Assembly: GCA_021156245.1 (NCBI GenBank)
Contig: JAJNBO010000029.1
Location: forward strand, 1 to 11,539
DNA from: Ramlibacter sp.
GTDB taxonomy: Bacteria; Pseudomonadota; Gammaproteobacteria; Burkholderiales; Burkholderiaceae_C
Length of the DNA stretch: 11,539 bases
Direction: 5' to 3'
Under the pieces are notes generated by a model. That model had not been told where the DNA came from. It worked only from the letters and a program-made list of their open reading frames with translations, and did no database searches. Shown here in pieces: positions 5,892-11,539 of this stretch (position 1 is its first letter; each line of letters opens with the position of its first letter). The translations under genes and the position numbers were made by a program.

Positions 5892-7388
5892 ATGATCAAA
5901 CGCCGCAGCGTCCTCTCGCATTCCGCCTCCCTCGCCGCGCTCGCCACCTTGCCTGCCGGCGTGCTGGCCCAGGGCCGCAAGGACGCAATCGTGCTCGCCA
6001 TGGCCCTGGAGCCCACGCCGGGCCTGGACCCCACCGGCGGCGCCGCGTCTTCCATCGCCGAAGTGACGCTCTACAACATCTACGAGACGCTCACCAAGAT
6101 CAACCCCGACGGCACCGTCACGCCGCTGCTGGCGGAAAGCTGGGAGGTCTCGCCCGACCTCACCACGTACACCTTCAAGCTGCGCAAGGGCGTCAAGTTC
6201 CACAACGGCGAGCCGCTCACCGCCCAGACGGTGAAGTTCGCGTTCGACCGCGCCGGCGCCGAGAAGAGCACCAACAAGGACAAGCGCACCTTCGCCAACC
6301 TGACCACGCGCGCGGTGGACGACAGCACGGTCGTGATCCTCACCAAGGAAATCGACCCCGACTTCCCCTTCCTCATGGGCCAGGCGACGTCGGTGATCGT
6401 GGAGCCCAAGAGCGCCGACGGCAACATGACCAAGCCGGTGGGCACGGGCCCCTACACCCTGGAGAACTGGGTGAAGGGTTCCTCCATCACGCTGCGCAAG
6501 TGGCCCGAGTACCGCAATGCCAGCGCGATCAAGCTCAATCGCGCCACCTTCCGCTTCATCGCGGACCCGGCCGCCCAGGTTGCCGCCCTGCTGGCCGGCG
6601 ACGTGGACGCCTTCCCCCGCGTCACGCCGCGCAGCGTCGAGCAGTTCAAGGGCAATGGCCGTTTCCAGGTGGTCGCCTCCGGCTCCCGCGCCAAGACCAT
6701 CCTGGCCATCAACAACAAGCGCAAGCCCTTCGACGACGTGCGCGTGCGGCGCGCGGTGAACATGGCGATCGACCGCAAGGCCGTCATCCAGGGCGCGGGC
6801 GACGGCTATGGCGTGCCGATCGGCAGCTACTACCCGCCGAGCGCTCCCGGCTACGTGGACTTCACCAGTGCCAACGCCTTCAACCCGGACCGCGCCCGCG
6901 CCCTCCTGCGCGAAGCCGGCGTGAGCGGGCCGCTGGACGTGACGATCACGCTGCCGCCGCCGCCGTACGCCCGCCAGGGCGGCGAGGTGATCGCCTCGAT
7001 GCTGTCGAAGGTGGGCATCAACGCCAAGCTGCAGAACGTGGAATGGGCGCAGTGGCTGTCCAATACGTATGGCGGCGGGCACAACTACGACATGACGATC
7101 ATTTCGCACGTCGAGCCGTTCGACCTGGGCAACTTCTCGCGTCCCGGCTATTACTGGGGCTACGAGTCGCCGAAGTTCAACGAGATGTACAACAAGTACA
7201 AGACCACGGCCAACGCCGCGGAGCGCAAGAAGCTGCTGGCGGACATCCAGAAGATGATCTCGGAAGACGCGCCGATGGCCTTCCTGTACCAGCCGCAATG
7301 GGTGACGGTCGCCAACAGGAACGTCAAGGGCCTCTGGAAGGACATGCCGATCTTCGTGAACGACCTGTCCGGCCTGTCCTGGGCCTGA
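5892..7388 (+). CDS. Periplasmic substrate-binding protein, SBP_bac_5 family (DppA/OppA type)
   Basis: This 498-residue protein captures substrate in the periplasm and delivers it to the importer. Residues 1-26 are a signal peptide with a twin-arginine start (KRRSVLS), a weakly hydrophobic core and a VLA-Q cut site. It may use the Tat route, although the motif is not perfect. There is no lipobox cysteine, and no cysteine anywhere in the chain, so it should be a free periplasmic protein. Family hallmarks are the segment around 79-120 (LLAESWEVSPDL, YTFKLRKGVKFHNGEPL, FAFDR), GTGPYTLENW, the mid-region FDDVRVRRAVNMAIDRKAVI and the C-terminal DAPMAFLYQPQWV. Its gene lies after the ATPase genes rather than first, and has its own 53-base leader. 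The amidase gene starts 4 bases after its stop. The ligand class (peptide, opine, amide) cannot be told from sequence alone. Confidence 0.95.
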   Translation: MIKRRSVLSHSASLAALATLPAGVLAQGRKDAIVLAMALEPTPGLDPTGGAASSIAEVTLYNIYETLTKINPDGTVTPLLAESWEVSPDLTTYTFKLRKGVKFHNGEPLTAQTVKFAFDRAGAEKSTNKDKRTFANLTTRAVDDSTVVILTKEIDPDFPFLMGQATSVIVEPKSADGNMTKPVGTGPYTLENWVKGSSITLRKWPEYRNASAIKLNRATFRFIADPAAQVAALLAGDVDAFPRVTPRSVEQFKGNGRFQVVASGSRAKTILAINNKRKPFDDVRVRRAVNMAIDRKAVIQGAGDGYGVPIGSYYPPSAPGYVDFTSANAFNPDRARALLREAGVSGPLDVTITLPPPPYARQGGEVIASMLSKVGINAKLQNVEWAQWLSNTYGGGHNYDMTIISHVEPFDLGNFSRPGYYWGYESPKFNEMYNKYKTTANAAERKKLLADIQKMISEDAPMAFLYQPQWVTVANRNVKGLWKDMPIFVNDLSGLSWA

Positions 7389-7392
7389 CCCC

Positions 7393-8817
7393 ATGGCGGA
7401 GGCATTGCACGAGCTCTCCGCGCCCGCCCTGGTCGACCTGTACCGCCGGCGGGAAGTCTCGCCGGTGGAGGTCGCGCGCAGCGTGCTGGGTCACGTCGAG
7501 CGCTGGGAGTACTACCTGCAGGCGCTGTACCTGCTGCGCCCGGACCAGGTCATGGAGCAGGCGCGCGCCAGCGAAGCGCGCTGGATGAAGGGCCGGCCCC
7601 TCGGCCTGATCGACGGCGTGCCCGTCACCATCAAGGACAACATCGCGACGCAGGGCGACCCGACGCCGCTCGGGACGGCCGCGGTCGAACTGGTGCCTGC
7701 GGTCGCCGACGCGCCGCCCGCCGCGCGCGTGCGAGAGCACGGTGGCGTGGTGCTGGCCAAGACCACCATGCCGGACTACGGCATGCTGTCCTCCGGGCTC
7801 TCCAGCTTCCACAAGCTGGCGCGCAATCCCTGGGACCTGACCAGGACGCCGGGCGGTTCCAGCGCCGGCGCCGGCGCGGCGGCGGCCGCGGGATACGGGC
7901 CGCTGCACATCGGCACCGACATCGGCGGCTCGCTGCGCTTGCCGGCCGGCTGGTGCGGCATCTTCACCCTCAAGCCGAGCCTCGGGCGCGTCCCGATCGA
8001 CCCGCCGTACATGGGGCGGGCGGCGGGGCCGATGACGCGCACGGTGGCCGACGCGGCGCTGTTCATGCACGTGCTCTCCGGTGCGGACGAGCGTGACAGC
8101 ATGAACCTGCCGCCGCAGGACATCCCCTGGGGCAGCTTCGAAGCCGGCGCCGCACGCCTGCGCGGCCTGCGCATCGGCTTGCTGCTGGAGGCCGGCTGCG
8201 GCCTGGCCGTGGAGCCGGAAGTGCGCGCCGCCATCGTGCGGGCCGGCCAGGTACTGGAGCGCGCAGGTGCGGTGGTTGCGCCCATGAAGCCGTTCATGAC
8301 GCAAGGCATGCTGGACGGCATGGACCACTTCTGGCGCATGCGCTCGCACATCGACATGAAGGCGCTGCCCGCCGCGACCAAGGCGCGCGTGCTGCCCTAC
8401 ATCCAGCAGTGGGCGGACAGCGCCGCGGGCATGACGGGCGAGGCGGTGTACCGCGCGTTCCACCAGTTCCACCTGACGCGGGTGACGACCGTCAATGCGT
8501 GCCGCCCCTTCGACTACGTGATCTCGCCGGTGTCGCCGGTGCCGGCCGCCGCGGCGGAACTGCCGTCGCCCACGAACGACCCCATGCGGCCGCTGGAGCA
8601 CATCGGCTTCACGGTGCCGTTCAACATGTCGGAGCAGCCGGCCGCGTCGATCAACTGCGGCTACACGTCCAACGGCCTGCCGATCGGCCTGCAGATCGCC
8701 GGCAAGCGCTTCGACGATCTCGGCGTGCTGCAGGTGGCGCGCGCCTTCGAGCTCATTCGGGAGCAGCAGCGGCCCTGGCCGCAGCCGCCCTCCGAAGCCA
8801 TCCACCATGTCGACTGA
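7393..8817 (+). CDS. Amidase, amidase signature family
   Basis: This probably cytoplasmic hydrolase has 474 residues, no signal peptide, and cleaves amide bonds through a Ser-cisSer-Lys triad. The triad is visible and correctly spaced: K81 in VTIKDN, cis-serine S156 in TPGGSSAGAGAA, and nucleophile S180 in GTDIGGSLRLPA (spacings 75 and 24, as in fatty acid amide hydrolase). The C-terminal part has the conserved INCGYTSNGLPIGLQIAG. The family covers fatty-acid amide, aryl-acylamide, malonamide and aminoacyl-tRNA substrates. GatA is unlikely because GatB/GatC are absent nearby and the context is transport. The start lies 4 bases after the binding-protein stop with no strong ribosome-binding site, which suggests translational coupling. 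By position it should act on the imported compound or a product of it. Confidence 0.92.
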   Translation: MAEALHELSAPALVDLYRRREVSPVEVARSVLGHVERWEYYLQALYLLRPDQVMEQARASEARWMKGRPLGLIDGVPVTIKDNIATQGDPTPLGTAAVELVPAVADAPPAARVREHGGVVLAKTTMPDYGMLSSGLSSFHKLARNPWDLTRTPGGSSAGAGAAAAAGYGPLHIGTDIGGSLRLPAGWCGIFTLKPSLGRVPIDPPYMGRAAGPMTRTVADAALFMHVLSGADERDSMNLPPQDIPWGSFEAGAARLRGLRIGLLLEAGCGLAVEPEVRAAIVRAGQVLERAGAVVAPMKPFMTQGMLDGMDHFWRMRSHIDMKALPAATKARVLPYIQQWADSAAGMTGEAVYRAFHQFHLTRVTTVNACRPFDYVISPVSPVPAAAAELPSPTNDPMRPLEHIGFTVPFNMSEQPAASINCGYTSNGLPIGLQIAGKRFDDLGVLQVARAFELIREQQRPWPQPPSEAIHHVD

Positions 8818-10144
8818 TGCGCTCGGCAACGCCGTCACGCTGCAGGACCAGGGCAGCCTCGCTGCACTGAACGCGTTCGTCGAGGGCTTCATCGCCAGCG
8901 AGGCCCGCGCGGCCGAGATCCTGCAGGCGCAGGAGGATCCCAGTCCGATCGTGCAGGCGTACTGCGCTGCGCTGCACATGTTCGCGGAAACCCGGGATGC
9001 GGCCGCCAACGCGCGGCCCTTCCTCGAACGCGCGCAGGCCGGCGCCGCCGGCGTGAGCGAACGGGAGCAGCGCTTCATCGCCGCGGTGGCGGCGTGGGTG
9101 GACGGCGACGTGCCGCGCTCCATCGCATTGCACGAGGAGCAGGCCCGCCTCTTCCCGCGCGACCTGGCTTCGCTCAAGCTCGCGCAGTACCACCTGTTCA
9201 ACCGCGGCGACGCGCCCGGCATGCTGCGCGTCGCGCTGCACGCCGAGCCCGCGGCGAGCGACGTGCCCTACCTGCATGGCATGCTGGCCTTCGCGTGGGA
9301 ACAATGCCATTTCCTCGACCGCGCCGAAGAGAGCGCCCGGCGCGCGATCGGCATGCGCCGCAAGGAGCCGTGGGCGCACCATGCGCTGGCCCACGTGATG
9401 CTCACGCAAGGGCGGCTGTCCGAAGGGCGCGCCTTCCTGCACGAGGTGAGCCCCACGTGGACGGGCCTGAACTCCTTCATGGTCACGCACAACTGGTGGC
9501 ACCAGGCGCTGTTCGCGCTCGACCTCGACCACGGCGACGAAGTGCTGGCCATCTACGACCGGCACGTCTGGGCCGAGGCCAAGGAGTACAGCCAGGACCA
9601 GGTGAACGCGGTCTCGCTGCTTGCGCGGATGGAACTCGCGGGCATGGACGTGGGCGATCGCTGGACCGAACTGGGCGACTTCCTGGCGCAGCGCGCCCAC
9701 GACCATGTGCTGCCGTTCCTGGACCTGCAGTACCTCTATGGACTGGCACGCTCCGGCCGCATCGACGCGGCGCGCGGCTGGATGGAGAGCATCGAGCGGC
9801 ATGCTGTCGCGCAACGGGGTGAAGATGCCGTCACGTGGCAGCGCGTGTGCGTGCCCGCCGCGCGCGGGCTGCTGGCCCATGCGACCGGCGACTGGAAGAC
9901 GGCCGTCGAGGCGCTGGGCCACGCGTTGCCGCGGATGATCGAGATCGGCGGCAGCCACGCGCAACGGGACCTGTTCGCGCAGGTCCACCTCGACGCGATG
10001 TTGAGGAGCGGTCACTCCAGCGGCGCCCAGAACATCCTGCAGCCCCTGGTCAACGCCCAGCCGGAATCCAAGCGCCTGCAGCGGCAGGCGAAGAAACTCT
10101 ACGCTTCGCTGTCCTTGCCTTCGGACTTCACCAGTTTCTGCTGA
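8807..10144 (+). CDS. TTC38/StaR-like helical-repeat (TPR-like) protein
   Basis: The predicted 445-residue soluble, almost all-helical protein has no signal peptide or membrane segment. It matches the pattern I recall for the TTC38/StaR-like family, shared by bacteria and animals, whose biochemical role is unsettled; StaR itself comes from a glycopeptide-antibiotic cluster. Diagnostic stretches are EPWAHHALAHVMLTQGRLSEGRAFL (in part, 187-211), THNWWHQALFALDLDHGDEVLAIYD (in part, 227-251) and GGSHAQRDLF (381-390). The clustered histidines H191, H192, H196, H228, H232 and H384, with R387 and D388, are unusual for a plain TPR scaffold and hint at an active or metal site. The ATG lies inside the end of the amidase gene (11-base overlap) with no strong ribosome-binding site, so translation is probably coupled. 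The last 46 bases overlap the convergent phosphatase gene. The family call is from memory of motifs. Confidence 0.8.
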   Translation: MSTDALGNAVTLQDQGSLAALNAFVEGFIASEARAAEILQAQEDPSPIVQAYCAALHMFAETRDAAANARPFLERAQAGAAGVSEREQRFIAAVAAWVDGDVPRSIALHEEQARLFPRDLASLKLAQYHLFNRGDAPGMLRVALHAEPAASDVPYLHGMLAFAWEQCHFLDRAEESARRAIGMRRKEPWAHHALAHVMLTQGRLSEGRAFLHEVSPTWTGLNSFMVTHNWWHQALFALDLDHGDEVLAIYDRHVWAEAKEYSQDQVNAVSLLARMELAGMDVGDRWTELGDFLAQRAHDHVLPFLDLQYLYGLARSGRIDAARGWMESIERHAVAQRGEDAVTWQRVCVPAARGLLAHATGDWKTAVEALGHALPRMIEIGGSHAQRDLFAQVHLDAMLRSGHSSGAQNILQPLVNAQPESKRLQRQAKKLYASLSLPSDFTSFC

Positions 10145-10773
10145 TCGTAGACAGGCTGCGGCGGCAGGTCGGCCAGGTGCCGCGTGTCCGCCCAGTCGAG
10201 GATGTCGATGCCGCTTTCACGCACGCGGATGCGGTTGAAGCCGGCGTTGGGGATCTCGCTCTGGCGCGGGCCGTTCAGGCCGAGGGAACGCGCGGTGCGG
10301 TAGATCATGTCGAGCACGCCGCCGTGCGTGACCACCACCACGCGCTGCTGCGGATGCGAAGCGACGACGCGCTGCACGGCCTCCATCACGCGCGCGTGGA
10401 AGACCCGGGTCGACTCGCCGTCCGGCATGGCGAAGTCTTCCTCGAAGCGCAGCCAGCCGGCCCAGGCCTCGGGGTGGTCGCGCTGGATGTCGTCGACGCG
10501 CATGCCGTCGACGCGGCCGAAGCTCTGTTCGCGCAAGCCGCTTTCCGGCACCGGCTGCAGGGAAAGCTCCCCGGCGATCGGTTCGGCCGTCTGCCGCGCG
10601 CGCAGCAGGTCGCTGACGTACACCGCATCGGCACGTTCGCCAACCATGCGGCCGGCCAGCCGCCGGGCCTGCTCCAGCCCGATGGTATTGAGGGGAGCAT
10701 CGACGTGCCCCTGGAAGCGCAGCTCCCGGTTCATGTCGGTCTCGCCATGGCGGATCAGCACCAGCTCGGTCAT
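10099..10773 (-). CDS. Histidine phosphatase family protein (phosphoglycerate mutase-like)
   Basis: The product has 224 residues, is cytoplasmic, and should be a phosphatase working through a phospho-histidine. The catalytic motif is LIRHGET with R8, H9 and G10. A second arginine lies in SDLLRARQTA (R58/R60), the likely acid is E82 in LREQSFGRVDG, and the second histidine is H150 in VVVVTHGG. The size and the single-domain layout fit the broad GpmB/CobC-like branch; the exact substrate is not predictable, and there is no cobalamin gene nearby to support CobC. The start is supported by AGGA 6 bases upstream. Its TAG lies inside the 3' end of the TTC38-like gene, giving a 46-base convergent overlap. 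It is divergent from the alpha/beta hydrolase gene with an 84-base gap. Confidence 0.93.
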   Translation of the reverse strand: MTELVLIRHGETDMNRELRFQGHVDAPLNTIGLEQARRLAGRMVGERADAVYVSDLLRARQTAEPIAGELSLQPVPESGLREQSFGRVDGMRVDDIQRDHPEAWAGWLRFEEDFAMPDGESTRVFHARVMEAVQRVVASHPQQRVVVVTHGGVLDMIYRTARSLGLNGPRQSEIPNAGFNRIRVRESGIDILDWADTRHLADLPPQPVYDQQKLVKSEGKDSEA

Positions 10774-10793
10774 CGCACGTCCTGCATCGCTTC

Positions 10794-10799
10794 ATTATC
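10794..10799 (-). promoter_or_regulatory. Possible -10 element for the phosphatase gene
   Basis: On the minus strand this reads GATAAT inside CCGGATAATGAAG, 20 bases before the start codon. The same eight bases, GGATAATG, sit before the ferredoxin gene at 2204-2211. No good -35 was found. Confidence 0.35.
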
Positions 10800-10816
10800 C
10801 GGGCCGGGCGGCGTTG

Positions 10817-10822
10817 CAGAAT
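10817..10822 (+). promoter_or_regulatory. Possible -10 element for the alpha/beta hydrolase gene
   Basis: CAGAAT lies 35 bases before ATG 10858 (four of six consensus bases). The -35 region at standard spacing would be the AT-rich TTCATTATC patch, which also holds the minus-strand -10, so the two divergent promoters may overlap. The assignment is weak. Confidence 0.25.
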
Positions 10823-10857
10823 GGCCCGATCGCCGAACCGTCTCTTTTCGCACACCC

Positions 10858-11539
10858 ATGACCTCATTGATCCTGCTTCCCGGGCTTGCCAGCAACGAAG
10901 CCTTGTGGCGCCCGCAACGCGAAGCCCTCGCGCCCTGGTCTCCGCACGTGACCGACGTGCACACGCGCGAGGACTCGATCGAAGCGATGGCCGCCGCGTT
11001 GCTGCGCGAGCATGCCGGCCCGCTGGTGCTGTGCGGCGCGTCGATGGGCGGGATGATCGCGATGGAGGCCGCGCGGCAGGCGCCGGACCGGGTCGCCGGG
11101 CTGGCCTTGCTGGGCACGGATGCGCGGCCAGACTCGCCCGAGATGATCGCGCTGCGAACCGACGCCATCGGCCTCTTTGCCCAGGGCCGCGTGCGCGAAG
11201 TGATCGAACCGAACATCGCCTTCGCGTTCCACCCCGGCAACGCGCCGGTGCTGGCGGGCTATTACCTGGACTTCGTGCTGGCGGCGGGCGCGGAGCAGTT
11301 GATCCGGCAGAACCGCGCGGTCATCGCGCGACCGGATGCGCGCACCCACCTGGCGCAGGTGCGCTGCCCGGTGCTGGTGATGTGCGGCGACGCCGACCAG
11401 CTGACGCCGTCGGAGCGCTCGCGAGAGATCGCAGCCCTGCTCCCGCACGCGCGGCTGGTGATGGTGCCGCGTTGCGGCCACATGCTGACGATGGAGCGGC
11501 CGGACGTCGTGAACGCGGCGCTGGTGGAGTGGTTGCCAA
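10858..11539 (+). CDS. Alpha/beta hydrolase (3' end outside window)
   Basis: The reading frame is open from ATG 10858 to the window end, giving 227 residues with no stop. It has the alpha/beta-hydrolase fold signs in order: LILLPGLASNEALW with the oxyanion-hole region at 4-17, the nucleophile elbow G60-A-S62-M-G64, the acid in CGDADQLTP (D180 likely, D178 possible), and H208 in RCGHMLTMERP. All three catalytic residues are present and the chain is near the end of the fold (VNAALVEWLP), so only a few residues are probably missing. There is no signal peptide. Close relatives include esterases, C-C hydrolases and haloperoxidase-like enzymes; the substrate is not predictable. No clear ribosome-binding site precedes the ATG, but the N-terminus fits the fold exactly. 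It is divergent from the phosphatase gene. Confidence 0.9.
   Translation, partial: MTSLILLPGLASNEALWRPQREALAPWSPHVTDVHTREDSIEAMAAALLREHAGPLVLCGASMGGMIAMEAARQAPDRVAGLALLGTDARPDSPEMIALRTDAIGLFAQGRVREVIEPNIAFAFHPGNAPVLAGYYLDFVLAAGAEQLIRQNRAVIARPDARTHLAQVRCPVLVMCGDADQLTPSERSREIAALLPHARLVMVPRCGHMLTMERPDVVNAALVEWLP

Noticed and set aside
5871..7394. 507-codon minus-strand open frame over the binding-protein gene
   Set aside because: Its composition (Val/Gly/His/Arg/Asp-rich, no domain order) is that of an antisense shadow; the plus-strand SBP_bac_5 protein is complete.
7393..8817. GatA subunit of the tRNA amidotransferase
   Set aside because: It shares the amidase fold, but no gatB or gatC is adjacent and the gene sits in a transporter operon; a general amidase is more likely.
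7324..9222. 632-codon minus-strand open frame across the amidase gene
   Set aside because: It is a mirror of the amidase and TTC38-like genes caused by high G+C. Its product is rich in Arg/His/Gly with no family motifs, while the plus strand carries a full catalytic triad.
8753..10015. 420-codon minus-strand frame over the TTC38-like gene
   Set aside because: The plus-strand frame fits operon spacing and family motifs; the minus frame has a shadow composition.
10864..11481. Minus-strand frames opposite the alpha/beta hydrolase
   Set aside because: The plus strand is open to the window end with all catalytic residues in order; it has no stop in the window, so the antisense frames look more complete than they are.

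Overview
This window is strongly G+C-rich DNA, closely packed with genes. The protein families and gene order fit a betaproteobacterium of the order Burkholderiales, most likely a Comamonadaceae relative. That assignment rests on the CTC-type L25 / peptidyl-tRNA hydrolase / YfhL-type ferredoxin neighbourhood and on the repeat type. It was not tested by any search. No rRNA, tRNA, CRISPR array, insertion sequence or phage gene was seen, and no stretch over 300 bases lacks a gene.

Left part (1-2174), housekeeping: the 3' part of rplY (L25/CTC) ends at a repeat and an intrinsic terminator. Then come pth and a small secreted DUF4124-like protein, probably co-transcribed. Facing them on the minus strand is a YfhL-type 2[4Fe-4S] ferredoxin. 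The 65-bp gap between these convergent genes is almost entirely a pair of inverted repeats of the Neisseria dRS3 type; a third, single copy lies before the L25 terminator.

Central part (2220-10144), a seven-gene plus-strand operon: two Dpp/Opp-type permeases, two ATPases, a periplasmic substrate-binding protein, an amidase-signature-family amidase and a TTC38/StaR-like helical-repeat protein. Most junctions are start-stop overlaps or gaps of under 5 bases; only the binding-protein gene has its own leader and ribosome-binding site. The likely logic is import of a peptide-like or amide-bearing compound followed by cytoplasmic hydrolysis. The last gene is the least understood and may be an enzyme acting on the same substrate. 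There is no local regulator.

Right part (10099-11539): a histidine-phosphatase gene on the minus strand overlaps the 3' end of the TTC38-like gene by 46 bases. Divergent from it is an alpha/beta hydrolase gene cut by the window end.

Nothing here is clearly a new defence or mobile system. The most interesting items are the TTC38-like protein with its conserved histidines in a peptide-transport/amidase operon, and the paired dRS3-like repeats.
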